DNA from: an uncultured Dyadobacter sp.
GTDB taxonomy: Bacteria; Bacteroidota; Bacteroidia; Cytophagales; Spirosomataceae
Assembly: GCF_946482605.1 (NCBI RefSeq)
Contig: NZ_CAMLSE010000043.1
Span: 1-64,000 of the forward strand
DNA length: 64,000 nt
Reading direction: 5' to 3'
Below, piece after piece: positions 25,354 to 33,957 of this stretch. Numbering within the stretch: the stretch's first letter is position 1; every line of letters begins with the position of its first letter. The notes beneath the pieces are model-generated. The model was given only the letters and a program-made list of their open reading frames with translations, was not told the origin of the DNA and made no database searches. Both the position numbers and the translations under genes were made by a program.

Positions 25354-26106
25354 TTATACGTGGACAGCCTGCTTGTTCCAGTCCGCGAAGCTCGTGCCGC
25401 CGATCCGGGCGTCGCCGGCTGGCAGGAGGATGACGTCCGATAGTAATGCGCCGAAATAGCGGGACTGGCTATCGGTTACCACGGAACGGGTGTCTCCTTT
25501 CAGATTCAGGTATTTCTGCACCAGTTCCGCCAGCCTGAAACGTTCGGGTCCTGCGATCTCGATAATGCCGTTGTGCGGTACGTCGGCCGCCACTTCGGTC
25601 AATGCCGCCGCCACGTCATCCGACGAAATAGGCTGAACAAAAGCTGCCGACAAGCGGACGATCTGCCCCTGCGTGGCCGATTGTGCGATACCGCCCAGAA
25701 ATTCGAAGAACTGGGTGGAGTGGATAATGGTGTAAGGTACGCCTGACTCACGGATCGATTTCTCCTGGGCGATCTTTCCCCGGAAATAACCACTTTCGGA
25801 AAGAAGCTGCGTTCCTACGACCGATAATGCAATATGATGTGCGACACCCGCCTCTTTTTCGGCGGCGAGCAGGTTACGGCCCGAGGTTTCGAAGAATTCA
25901 AGTACGGCCTGATCTTCAAAGGATGGTGAATTGGCTACATCGATCACCACCTGCGCTCCTGTAAGCGCTTCTGACAGGCCTTCTCCGGTAATGGTGTTGA
26001 TGCCCGTGGCGGGTGAGGCAGCAATAACCTCGTGCCCCAGGTTGTTAAGGTTGGTGACGACTTTGGACCCTATGAGGCCACTTCCGCCGATTACTACGAT
26101 TTTCAT
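25354..26106 (-). CDS. NAD(P)-binding SDR-type protein (NmrA-like)
   Basis: This 250-residue protein has a Rossmann fold of the atypical short-chain dehydrogenase kind: MKIVVIGGSGLIGSKVVTNL gives the GxxGxxG nucleotide site, then VVIDVANSP, HIALSVVGT and YFRGKIAQEKSIRESGVPYTIIHSTQFFEF, where a Tyr/Lys pair of classical SDRs is not strictly kept. It resembles the NmrA-like and NAD(P)H-binding sensor group, so it may be a reductase or redox sensor. A very good sigma-54-type promoter with an upstream dyad (26145-26255) lies directly before it, next to the regulator gene at 26277-28892. Confidence 0.87.
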   Translation of the reverse strand: MKIVVIGGSGLIGSKVVTNLNNLGHEVIAASPATGINTITGEGLSEALTGAQVVIDVANSPSFEDQAVLEFFETSGRNLLAAEKEAGVAHHIALSVVGTQLLSESGYFRGKIAQEKSIRESGVPYTIIHSTQFFEFLGGIAQSATQGQIVRLSAAFVQPISSDDVAAALTEVAADVPHNGIIEIAGPERFRLAELVQKYLNLKGDTRSVVTDSQSRYFGALLSDVILLPAGDARIGGTSFADWNKQAVHV

Positions 26107-26144
26107 GCGTGTTAAAGATTTTGGTTAGAAAACATATCAATAGA

Positions 26145-26255
26145 ATCAATCGCTGTGCCAAGATGTTAATGTGCTTGTAGTGAGAATTTTATAAATTTAT
26201 CAACATTAAAAACCCCGCGATATTTCGGGCTATTACATCGGTCGGCTTTAAATAT
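26145..26255 (-). promoter_or_regulatory. Sigma-54-type promoter with upstream activator dyad (SDR gene)
   Basis: Read on the minus strand, TGGCACAGCGATTGAT (26160-26145) has the -24 box TGGCAC and TTG six bases on. The box CGAAATATCG (forward 26218-26227) ends 57 bases before it. CGCGATATTT (26216-26225) and AAATATCGCG (26250-26259) form a perfect 10-bp inverted repeat centred about 105 bases upstream of the expected start of transcription, a typical place for an enhancer-binding protein. Confidence 0.7.
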
Positions 26256-26276
26256 CGCGCGATCGGGCCGGGCGTT

Positions 26277-28892
26277 TCAGTGGGTCAGATACTGCCGTTT
26301 ATGGATTCCCAGTTTTTTGATTTTCGAGTGTAACGTAGTTGCAGGCATTCCGAGGTATTCGGCGGCCCCGCCCCGGCCGGCGAGCTTTCCTCTGCATCGT
26401 TTCAGGGTTTCGATGATATGCATGCGTTCCACATCTTCGAGCGTGCCCGTGGCTACTCCCGGCTGTTGCGGCTGCAAACCGTTCTTTTTTTCAGGCAGAT
26501 AAACTTCCCTGATGATCGGTTCGGTGGAAAGTAAAACGCTTCGTTCCATGAGGTGTTCGAGCTCCCGGACATTACCGGGCCAGGGGTAGCTGGTCAGTTC
26601 ATGGAGCACTTTGGGTGAAATGCCTTTGATTTTTCTGCCGGTTGCTTTGCTGTACCGGTCTACAAACAAATGCGCGAGCGGGACAATATCGTCATGCCGG
26701 TCGCGCAGCGGCGGAAGATGGATCGGGAATACATTGAGCCGATAGAAGAGATCCGAGCGGAACCGACCTGCGCCGGCCTCTTCTTCCAGATTCCGGTTGG
26801 TGGCTACGATGATGCGGACATTCACTTTGATGGTCGTTTTGCCGCCTATCCTTTCCAGTTCCTTTTCCTGCAATACGCGTAAAAGTTTCACCTGGGCTTC
26901 CAGTGGCATTTCACCTATCTCATCGAGAAACAAAGTACTATTGTCGGCGAGCTCGAATTTACCGATGCGTCGCTCCACTGCTCCGGTGAATGCGCCTTTT
27001 TCATGGCCGAACAGTTCGCTTTCAATCAGGTTGGCGGGCAGGGCGGCGCAATTCACCTTGATCATCACCTTATCCTTTCGCGGAGAGGCATTGTGAATGG
27101 CCCGGGCGATGAGCTCTTTGCCCGTGCCGGTTTCGCCGGTGACCATCACGGTGGAGGCCGATGGAGACACCATGTTCATCAGGTCGTACACCTGCTGCAT
27201 TTCGGGGCCGCTTCCAACGATTTCATTGAAGTTGTAATTCTTTTTGATTTGCTCTTTTAACTGACTGTTTTCCAATTCGAGCATTCTTTTGTAGGCCAGA
27301 ATCTTCTCATTGGCACTGATATTGGCGATGGCCGTGGAGATCTGAGAGCAAATGCCGCGAAGCAGCTCGTGCTGTACCTCGTTCGTCAGGAGCCAGAGCG
27401 TCCCCAGGTCGGTCTGACCTCCGCGCAGAGGTGCGGCGAACATGTATTTGAAGCCAATTTTAGCCCAAAGCTGCACAAATGTGTTATCCGGTGTTTTTTT
27501 CAGTTGCTCCGAGACATTGAAAAGAACATAATCTTCCGTGGCCAACACGCTTGCGGTAAGCGGCTCTTGAATGCTGTTAGGAGCTCCAAGCAATGCGTCG
27601 AACTGTTCGAGTGCATTTTCGAAGAGTGTCCTGTCGAACATGAAAGGCTTTATAGTGAAACCATCATCGCCGATCAGTCCGATCATCGCCAGTTTTACAT
27701 TCAATACCCGCCTGAGCACTTTGAAAATGGCATTTTTGAGATCCTCCTTGGTTCTTACGCGGGCCACATCGTTACTGAATTCGAGCAAAAATGCCTTTTC
27801 ACGCTCCCGTTCGGTAATCCCTTCAATGGCCAGCACATTGGACATCGCGACGGAGATTTGGGAGCCGATCGCCTGCAAGAGCGAAAGGTTGGCCTGTTCG
27901 GTCCCCAGCCAGAGTATGCCCAGCGTTACGGGCCCGTTGCGCAGGGCAATGCCCACCACCGTCTTCAGTCCCATGTTTTGCCAGACAAACAGGTATCGGC
28001 TGCTTACGCCCCGTCTGATCTCGGCGTCGACGTTGAATTGGAGTGGAATAGCGCTGTCCAGCACACGGTTCTGCAGTCCGTCGTGAATAGCGAACTGCGT
28101 TCGGGTCAGCTCCTCCATTTCGTTGCTATCTGCATTGTTGATACCAGGGTCGTGGACGTAGGTTGTCATGGTTTCGCGATCGGCATTGATCTTTCTGATA
28201 CCGAAGCCGCGAACCAGATTGAATTTGAGGAGCGACGACCTGACCGCTTCTGCGAGTTCTTCCCGCGAGCGCACACCGGCGAGGCCGATGCTGCATTCTA
28301 GCAATATTTCATTCATCCATTCCTTTTCCAGTATCTGCTCATTTTTAATGATATTAGTCACTGCACTGGAAATCTGCGGGGCAATGCCTTCGATAATGCT
28401 CTTAAACTCTTCTGTAAAGCTCCCGGTCCGGTCGGAATACATATGCAGGAACCCTATGGTTTCCATTTTGCTTTTCAAGGGAGTCATCAGGATCTCCCGG
28501 ATGCCGCCGTCATAGTTGACGCGGAGAAATTTGGGGCTTCCCGGCTCGTCCATAATATCCTCCATTTTGAACCAGGTAGGCTTGCCCGCAGCCAGAACGG
28601 TTTCGATAAAGGGTTCGCCGAGGGGAAAGTCGGAGTCTATCAGACGATTGTATTCGGGGCTTGCCACAATGGGGGAGGAGGCCGGGTCGAGCAGAAAAGG
28701 CCGGTAGGATTCGCGGTTTTTGTCGATGAGTGTGACAATCGTATGCTTGAAGTAGAACAGGTTCCTGATCCGGGATGAAAAGAGCGTGATCAGGTCGTTT
28801 TTTTCTCGGATCTGGGTGATGTCGTCGCTCAGGTCCAGCAGTATTTTTCGTTGTTTTTCCAGAAATTCCTTCATATCACCGGTTTGTATCAT
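26277..28892 (-). CDS. Multi-GAF sigma-54 activator, copy 2
   Basis: This 871-residue paralog of the regulator at 20069-22732 has the same order: about three GAF-like sensor domains (1-545), a coil ([14 protein letters not shown]), AAA+ domain with Walker [19 protein letters not shown] (near 582), the sigma-54 contact loop GAFTGA (near 630), [10 protein letters not shown], and a C-terminal helix-turn-helix [21 protein letters not shown]. No receiver domain is present. The recognition helices of the two copies are almost the same, so they may bind the same boxes. It is translated 6 bases after the PfkB-like gene from a sigma-54-type promoter, which implies autoregulation. The SDR gene downstream has its own matching promoter. 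Confidence 0.93.
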   Translation of the reverse strand: MIQTGDMKEFLEKQRKILLDLSDDITQIREKNDLITLFSSRIRNLFYFKHTIVTLIDKNRESYRPFLLDPASSPIVASPEYNRLIDSDFPLGEPFIETVLAAGKPTWFKMEDIMDEPGSPKFLRVNYDGGIREILMTPLKSKMETIGFLHMYSDRTGSFTEEFKSIIEGIAPQISSAVTNIIKNEQILEKEWMNEILLECSIGLAGVRSREELAEAVRSSLLKFNLVRGFGIRKINADRETMTTYVHDPGINNADSNEMEELTRTQFAIHDGLQNRVLDSAIPLQFNVDAEIRRGVSSRYLFVWQNMGLKTVVGIALRNGPVTLGILWLGTEQANLSLLQAIGSQISVAMSNVLAIEGITEREREKAFLLEFSNDVARVRTKEDLKNAIFKVLRRVLNVKLAMIGLIGDDGFTIKPFMFDRTLFENALEQFDALLGAPNSIQEPLTASVLATEDYVLFNVSEQLKKTPDNTFVQLWAKIGFKYMFAAPLRGGQTDLGTLWLLTNEVQHELLRGICSQISTAIANISANEKILAYKRMLELENSQLKEQIKKNYNFNEIVGSGPEMQQVYDLMNMVSPSASTVMVTGETGTGKELIARAIHNASPRKDKVMIKVNCAALPANLIESELFGHEKGAFTGAVERRIGKFELADNSTLFLDEIGEMPLEAQVKLLRVLQEKELERIGGKTTIKVNVRIIVATNRNLEEEAGAGRFRSDLFYRLNVFPIHLPPLRDRHDDIVPLAHLFVDRYSKATGRKIKGISPKVLHELTSYPWPGNVRELEHLMERSVLLSTEPIIREVYLPEKKNGLQPQQPGVATGTLEDVERMHIIETLKRCRGKLAGRGGAAEYLGMPATTLHSKIKKLGIHKRQYLTH

Positions 28893-28898
28893 GGATAC

Positions 28899-29780
28899 TT
28901 AAATGCTTTCCAGCCAACGCGCCAGGAAATCCCTGACCTGTGATGGGGTAGGTCTGTTGCTGCCTGTCGATACGGCCCCTTCGGTGGCTATGCCGAGAGC
29001 CAGGCAAAGGGGAGGTTCCAGGCCCGCCTCCAGCCCTATCGCGTAACCTTCTATGAATTCGCCCCGCTCATCCCTGCCGGATCCGGTATCCGGAACCGAT
29101 GGCCTGGTGATTTCGAAATGGGTATCGGGCAGTATCATCAGCGCACGGTCCTGAGCGTATACGATCAGCCGCGCGATGTCCAGCGTCTGATAAATGGCCC
29201 GGTATCGTGCTTTGGCCTCGGGGTGCCGGAAACCGAACGCCGTTGCGGATTTTGCCCCGAAAAGGATCGACCAGGCTCCTGACGCTTCCTGCTCGTCCAG
29301 GGCGAGGGTCACACGGCCGGTCCGGGAAAAACTGCTTATGACGTCCAGGATCTCGTCGACGTCAAAGAAATGGCGGTTCTCAGGGTTTCCGAGATAAAAA
29401 ATAAACTCCCAGTCGTTGCGTGCAAGCGGCCTGATGACGTCCGCGAGCAGCCCGGACCAGAGGTCGGCCGCCTGGTGAACGCTGGCCCAATCGGAGAAAG
29501 GGACTACCCGGATGCCGGAGAATGCAGTCCGAAGCTGCGCTAAGCCGACCTGGGCGCTGATCTTGCGCCACCTCAGGGCGCCTGGTATCGGGAGCGTGGT
29601 GTCTGCATTGGGGCTGGTGGCTGATGGAAGGGTGCGGATGCCCATGCTCCGGAGCATGGGAGCGGCATTGCCGGCAGGGATTTTAAATCCGAAGCTCGCA
29701 TCGTCGAACCGTCCAACGGCTTCCCAAACGGCGGATAGCATCGAGCGCGTAGCATCGACCGGCGTATATTGAACATTCAT
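28899..29780 (-). CDS. Degenerate PfkB-like protein, copy 2 (function unknown)
   Basis: This 293-residue soluble protein is paralogous to the one at 18633-19640. Shared blocks are DWASVHQAADLWSGLL, EFIFYLGNPENR, GRVTLALDEQEASGAW, then LIVYAQDRALMI and RGEFIEGYAIGLEAGL. In order and spacing these recall PfkB-family sugar kinases (the substrate/acid strand, the VVVTLGEKGAL strand and GAGDAFxxGF), but the catalytic Asp position holds Gly. I infer an inactive kinase fold that may sense a ligand for the regulator encoded 6 bases downstream. A sigma-54-type promoter and upstream dyad precede it. A wholly different family is possible. Confidence 0.6.
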   Translation of the reverse strand: MNVQYTPVDATRSMLSAVWEAVGRFDDASFGFKIPAGNAAPMLRSMGIRTLPSATSPNADTTLPIPGALRWRKISAQVGLAQLRTAFSGIRVVPFSDWASVHQAADLWSGLLADVIRPLARNDWEFIFYLGNPENRHFFDVDEILDVISSFSRTGRVTLALDEQEASGAWSILFGAKSATAFGFRHPEAKARYRAIYQTLDIARLIVYAQDRALMILPDTHFEITRPSVPDTGSGRDERGEFIEGYAIGLEAGLEPPLCLALGIATEGAVSTGSNRPTPSQVRDFLARWLESI

Positions 29781-29837
29781 TTGCAGGTAGAATTAAGTGG
29801 ATCGCGATCTGAATAAGTCACGTTGATGGCAGGAGCA

Positions 29838-29946
29838 TTCAATTGGTATGCCAATTGTCAATGGTCTTATATTCAGCTTGTTGTAGTTTTTTGGATCTTG
29901 GATAACTACGGTATTTCGTTAGTTATCGCACTGTTGCACGAAATAC
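29838..29946 (-). promoter_or_regulatory. Sigma-54-type promoter with upstream activator dyad (PfkB-like/regulator operon)
   Basis: On the minus strand TGGCATACCAATTGAA (29853-29838) fits TGGCA-N6-TTG, about 57 bases before the start codon. The box CGAAATACCG (forward 29909-29918) ends 55 bases before it. GTATTTCG (29911-29918) and CGAAATAC (29939-29946) form a perfect 8-bp inverted repeat. The arrangement equals that of the SDR, YCII and hydrolase promoters. Confidence 0.65.
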
Positions 29947-29988
29947 AGTGAGGTTTTTGGAGGGTTCCTTTGCGGGAAGGATGTGCCG

Positions 29989-30025
29989 GTCACGGCGCAG
30001 GCCAAATGGCGGGCTGCGCCGTGAC
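29989..30025. terminator. Perfect 12-bp stem-loop downstream of TIGR04325 gene
   Basis: GTCACGGCGCAG (29989-30000) pairs perfectly with CTGCGCCGTGAC (30014-30025) around a 13-base loop. It lies about 50 bases past the stop of the minus-strand methyltransferase gene. Only a short T-rich stretch follows, so a terminator or other RNA hairpin is possible. Confidence 0.5.
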
Positions 30026-30073
30026 TACAAAAAGATGGTGGAGGTAGTTATGGGCGCATGGCAGCGCTCTGCA

Positions 30074-30862
30074 TTATGGTTTTTTGATCAGGAAAAAGCC
30101 TTTGTCATAACCCAGTTTGACATGATCGATTTCGATTTCCTGTTCTCCCTCGACAAAAGAGGCGAATTCCATCCGGATTTCGTATTGTTGAAAATGTTGC
30201 AGGAATTGCTTTTCATTCAGAAACCACGATGGATACCGGGCTTCGTAAATTTGCGGGGGCACTATCTGCAATGTAAGCCGGTCGGGGCGGTCGCCCTGGA
30301 TGAACGAAGTTCTGTCAATGATGATGTATTTAAAATCGTGGTCCATGATCTGCCTCAGAAAATCATGCGGCTTTTCGAGATACTGAACGACGCTCGATAG
30401 CAGCAGGACGTCGGCCTTTTGATGCGACATACTTTCTTCCATGTTGAAATGAAACCGGAGCGTTTCATCTTCAAACAGCTCCTGGCCGCATCTGACGTAG
30501 TTTTCTTGCTCCACCACACTCCAACTGAGCTGGACGGAAGCCGGAATGAGGTCTCTCACCTGGTAGTAGGTGCTGCCCAGAGACCCGCCGAAATCCAGTA
30601 CATTCAGTTCGTTACCACATTCGATGGCCGCGTACAGCAGCGCCGAAATGATGGAATACGGGTACACTTTTTTATCGAACAGTACCGAGTCGCGCTCATA
30701 TACCGCTTCGCCGTTTTTAATTTTCAGGAGCGACGTTTTCGTGACTTCCAATATGGTTCCGGCTTCATATCCGCCTGAGACGGAAGTCAATGCTTCCCAG
30801 CTTTCGTAGTCACCGAACCAACCGTAAGGATTTTTCTTTTTCTTAGGCCTAAAAAACGACAT
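30074..30862 (-). CDS. TIGR04325 family putative methyltransferase
   Basis: This 262-residue protein fits the TIGR04325 methyltransferase family found in surface-polysaccharide loci. It begins with PYGWFGDYESWEALTSVSGGYE, has the SAM-binding-like LNVLDFGGSLGSTYYQ (about 86-101), and the family segment ADVLLLSSVVQYLEKPHDFL, then IIIDRTSF and PSWFLNEKQFLQHF. It would methylate a sugar of a cell-surface glycan; substrate unknown. It is divergent from the glycosyltransferase gene at 30961, with a 98-base gap that contains a small GCGC...GCGC dyad (around 30881-30894). Confidence 0.88.
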   Translation of the reverse strand: MSFFRPKKKKNPYGWFGDYESWEALTSVSGGYEAGTILEVTKTSLLKIKNGEAVYERDSVLFDKKVYPYSIISALLYAAIECGNELNVLDFGGSLGSTYYQVRDLIPASVQLSWSVVEQENYVRCGQELFEDETLRFHFNMEESMSHQKADVLLLSSVVQYLEKPHDFLRQIMDHDFKYIIIDRTSFIQGDRPDRLTLQIVPPQIYEARYPSWFLNEKQFLQHFQQYEIRMEFASFVEGEQEIEIDHVKLGYDKGFFLIKKP

Positions 30863-30960
30863 ACATATAGATTAGGGTACAGCGCAATTTAGCGCCTTAT
30901 AAATTATATTCGCTGATATTTACGGCAAAGTGTCCCCTCTTCTTAAGTGTAGTCTGTTCG

Positions 30961-31956
30961 ATGCAGCATTTTTGTACGCTCTTTAACTCGTTCTATCTTT
31001 CGCGTGGCCTGGCCATGTATAACTCTCTGTTGAGTCAGGGAGCTGATTTTCATTTGTATATATTCGCATTCGACGACGACTGCTATCATGTACTTCGCCG
31101 ATTGAACCTGTCTGATGCGACCATCATTCCGTTGAGCGCTTTTGAAACGCCGGAACTGCTTTCGGTCAAGGACGGCCGCACACCGGGGGAGTACTGCTGG
31201 ACGTGCACTTCTTTTACGATCTGGCATTGCATACACACTTATTCGCTGGACCATTGTACCTATGTGGACGCGGACCTTTTGTTCTTCGCTGATCCACAGG
31301 TGCTGACCGATGAAATGGGAGAGAACGACGTGCTGATTACGAAACACCGTTACAGCCCCGGGTATGACCAGTCCGAATTGAGCGGAGTGTATTGCGTTCA
31401 ATTTATTACGTTCCGCAATACGGAGGCAGGGCTGAAAGTGCTCGACTGGTGGCGAAAAGCTTGCCTGGAATGGTGCTACGACCGTTTTGAAGACGGAAAA
31501 TACGGCGACCAGAAGTATCTCGACGATTGGACCGACCGGTTTGAGGGCATTCACGTGCTGGAACACGCGGGCGGGGGACTTGCGCCATGGAATTCCATCG
31601 ATTATGCATTTAGCAATTCTTCGGGGCAGGTATTTGTCCAAAGCCCGCAGTCGGGGAAGGCTCCGCTGGTTTTCTACCATTTTCACGATTTCCGGTATTG
31701 CGTCGACCAGAGTTTCCGGTTGACGGCAGAGCAGTATAAATTGCAGAGGGACGTGATCCGGCATGTCTATACCCCTTATGCGAGGGCTCTGGTGGCTGCG
31801 GGTGCGCAGGTTATGGCGGCCGATAGCAGGGCTGTTTATCATGAGAATCCAATGGCCCTTCGATGGATAAGGGTCAGTTTGTCCCGCAAGATCCAATTCG
31901 GTATCAGGGGCCGATACAAGAATTACGCAAAGAAGAAAGCACTCACCCTAACCTAA
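30961..31956 (+). CDS. Putative nucleotide-sugar glycosyltransferase
   Basis: This 331-residue cytoplasmic protein has a GT-A-type fold. The start MQHFCTLFNSFYLSRGLAMY is typical of a glycosyltransferase group close to GT8, and the metal-binding DxD motif is in HCTYVDADLLFFADP (about 99-113). HAGGGLAPWN and FYHFHDFRY near residues 202 and 240 are conserved in this group. It probably adds a sugar to a surface glycan. It heads a short plus-strand run with the FdtA-like and GT2 genes. The donor sugar cannot be told. Confidence 0.8.
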   Translation: MQHFCTLFNSFYLSRGLAMYNSLLSQGADFHLYIFAFDDDCYHVLRRLNLSDATIIPLSAFETPELLSVKDGRTPGEYCWTCTSFTIWHCIHTYSLDHCTYVDADLLFFADPQVLTDEMGENDVLITKHRYSPGYDQSELSGVYCVQFITFRNTEAGLKVLDWWRKACLEWCYDRFEDGKYGDQKYLDDWTDRFEGIHVLEHAGGGLAPWNSIDYAFSNSSGQVFVQSPQSGKAPLVFYHFHDFRYCVDQSFRLTAEQYKLQRDVIRHVYTPYARALVAAGAQVMAADSRAVYHENPMALRWIRVSLSRKIQFGIRGRYKNYAKKKALTLT

Positions 31957-31964
31957 CAGAACAC

Positions 31965-32360
31965 TTGGCTCAGCTGATCAATCTGAAAACATTTTCAGAC
32001 ACACGCGGAAACCTGACCGTCATCGAGCGCGTCATCCCATTTGAAATTAAGCGAATCTTTTACATTTACGGCGTCGACAGTTCCGCACGCGGAGGACACA
32101 GGCACAGAACGACCGTCCAGGCGGTGATATGCCTCAAAGGAAGTTGCAGGATTGTTAACCACAACGGTACCGACGAGCAGGAATTTGTTCTGAATGCTGC
32201 CGACCAATGTCTTTTGCTGGCTCCCGAAGACTGGCATCAGATGCACGATTTGGCGGAAGAATCCATATTGATGGTGCTCGCTTCGGAACCTTTCGATCCG
32301 GAAGACTACATTTATGAACCGTATCCGGGTGAGGCGGTACCGACACACCAGTTGTATTGA
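31965..32360 (+). CDS. FdtA/QdtA-like cupin (sugar 3,4-ketoisomerase family)
   Basis: This is a 131-residue single-domain cupin. After the start it reads LINLKTFSDTRGNLTVIE, the usual beginning of FdtA/QdtA/WxcM-type dTDP-6-deoxy-hexos-3-ulose isomerases, then RIFYIYGVDSSARGGHRHR with the His-rich active-site region and VICLKGSCRIV. The frame is open from an ATG at 31863 inside the preceding gene, but only the TTG at 31965, 9 bases after the previous stop, gives the family N-terminus; I chose it. It would make a 3-keto-6-deoxy sugar nucleotide, the precursor of amino sugars in surface glycans. No aminotransferase gene is adjacent. Confidence 0.82.
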   Translation: MAQLINLKTFSDTRGNLTVIERVIPFEIKRIFYIYGVDSSARGGHRHRTTVQAVICLKGSCRIVNHNGTDEQEFVLNAADQCLLLAPEDWHQMHDLAEESILMVLASEPFDPEDYIYEPYPGEAVPTHQLY

Positions 32361-32375
32361 ACTTTTTGACCGATC

Positions 32376-33248
32376 ATGTCCTCGATCCTGCCGAAAATCA
32401 CCATCGTTACACCTTCATTTAACCAGGGAAAGTACCTCGAAGAAACGATCCGTTCGGTATTGGGGCAGGGATATCCCAATCTCGAATACATTATCATCGA
32501 CGGCGGCAGCACCGACGATTCGGTAGGCATTATCCGGAAGTACGAGCAGCAGCTGGCGCATTGGAGCAGCGAGAAGGATGCCGGGCTATACGATGCCATT
32601 CAGAAGGGTTTTGCCCGATCCACCGGCGAGATCATGGCATGGGTCAATGCGGACGATATGTACCATGCCAGGAGCCTGTTCAGGGTTGCGGAAATTTTTG
32701 AGCGGTTTACCCAGGTGAAATGGCTGATGGGTACCAATACTTTTTTTGACGAGGCCGGTCATCCGTTTCTTTATGACGACTTGCCTTACTCTCAACGCTG
32801 GTCTCTGTCGCGGATGCATTTGTTTGACGGCAGATTTATACAGCAGGAGTCCGTTTTCTGGCGCCGCGACCTGTGGGAAAGGGCTGGTGGTGTGATGGAT
32901 CAAAGTCAGTCGCTGGCCGCGGATTTTGAACTTTGGCTTCGGTTTTTCAGGCATGAGCAGCTCTATACCACCTCTTTTATGCTGGGTGGGTTTCGGTTCA
33001 GAAAGGAAAACCAGAAGAGTTACGAGCAAAGAGATCAGTACCTGGCGCAGGTGGCAGCATTGCTGACGCGGGAACGACAGGAGAACAGACGGTTTCCCAA
33101 AACACCATTCTTGCGGATCCTGATTGGCCTTGCAAAGTGGGTCCCGAAAAAGAAATGGCGCGATCGGCTGCTCGCGCGGTTGCTGGATCTGCCGCCGAAA
33201 ATTGTTTTTGACCGGGAGCAGGGACTCGTTCTCAGCGCGCGAAACTAG
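32376..33248 (+). CDS. Family 2 glycosyltransferase
   Basis: This 290-residue GT2 enzyme begins KITIVTPSFNQGKYLEETIRS, followed by YIIIDGGSTDDSVGII and the DxD-like WVNADD (about 88-93), all typical of inverting GT-A enzymes that use nucleotide sugars in the cytoplasm. Its mid-part (FIQQESVFWRRDLWERAG) carries the acceptor-side ED/QE-like region. It is the last gene of the plus-strand run. Its stop overlaps the convergent GT2 gene by 4 bases (33245-33248). Confidence 0.9.
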   Translation: MSSILPKITIVTPSFNQGKYLEETIRSVLGQGYPNLEYIIIDGGSTDDSVGIIRKYEQQLAHWSSEKDAGLYDAIQKGFARSTGEIMAWVNADDMYHARSLFRVAEIFERFTQVKWLMGTNTFFDEAGHPFLYDDLPYSQRWSLSRMHLFDGRFIQQESVFWRRDLWERAGGVMDQSQSLAADFELWLRFFRHEQLYTTSFMLGGFRFRKENQKSYEQRDQYLAQVAALLTRERQENRRFPKTPFLRILIGLAKWVPKKKWRDRLLARLLDLPPKIVFDREQGLVLSARN

Positions 33249-33952
33249 TGGCTGGAAACAAGCTCTTTCAGCTTTTTGAATTGAAAACGGAGATAAATCA
33301 GGAACCCGAAATGTTCCAGAATCAGCCCGGCTTTGTGTTTTTCAAAATAAATGTCCTTTTGGACGGAAGAAATGCCGGTGTCGTTGAAAACCGCAATGTC
33401 AAAATCCCTGAACGCAAAGTGATAATGCGCGTCGCTGTGGCACGACATGTTTAATACATGATCGGCAGAGATGGGGTAGCTTGTATCATAGCGGTGTGCA
33501 GAGAAAAGCCTGGCCGGATAGATAATGGCCTGGTGGTTGATCCCCGTTTTGGCCTGTTTGTAGGGCGAAAGCTCACCGAGGTATTTCCTGCCGGATTTTA
33601 AAACGCTTCCGTAATAGATCGAGTAGGGGTCCTGTAATTCTTTTACCATCAAAGAAAATGAAGGTGTTAAGGTATCGTCGGCTCCGATGAAATAAACCCA
33701 TTGCCCCCGCACATGGTCGAGGGCTTTGTTCATGGCATCGTAGATCCCTTTATCCTTTTCACTTTTCCAAAAAGCCAGCCGGGCTGAATTTTCCTCCAGA
33801 ATGCTCAGGGTACTGTCAGTACTGGCCCCATCCATGATGATGATCTCGATCGACGGATGCGCCTGCGCGTAAATGCTGTCGAGACATCTTTGCAAAAATT
33901 TTCCAGCATTTCGGGTGACCAGAATGATTGAAATCAGGTGATTACTGCCCAT
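33245..33952 (-). CDS. Family 2 glycosyltransferase
   Basis: This 235-residue GT2 enzyme has LISIILVTRNAGKFLQRCLDSIY at the start, IEIIIMDGASTDSTLSIL and YFIGADD (about 88-94) as the metal-binding motif. It is close in type to the WcaA/colanic-acid-like glycosyltransferases but shorter at the C-terminus. It is the last gene of a three-gene minus-strand set, 5 bases after the stop of the neighbouring enzyme, and converges with the plus-strand GT2 gene. Confidence 0.9.
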   Translation of the reverse strand: MGSNHLISIILVTRNAGKFLQRCLDSIYAQAHPSIEIIIMDGASTDSTLSILEENSARLAFWKSEKDKGIYDAMNKALDHVRGQWVYFIGADDTLTPSFSLMVKELQDPYSIYYGSVLKSGRKYLGELSPYKQAKTGINHQAIIYPARLFSAHRYDTSYPISADHVLNMSCHSDAHYHFAFRDFDIAVFNDTGISSVQKDIYFEKHKAGLILEHFGFLIYLRFQFKKLKELVSSH

Positions 33953-33957
33953 GCTGG

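Noticed and set aside
27369..28301. 310-codon plus-strand frame opposite the second GAF-sigma-54 gene
   Set aside because: It is antisense to the sensor part of a well-defined regulator and shows no protein features.
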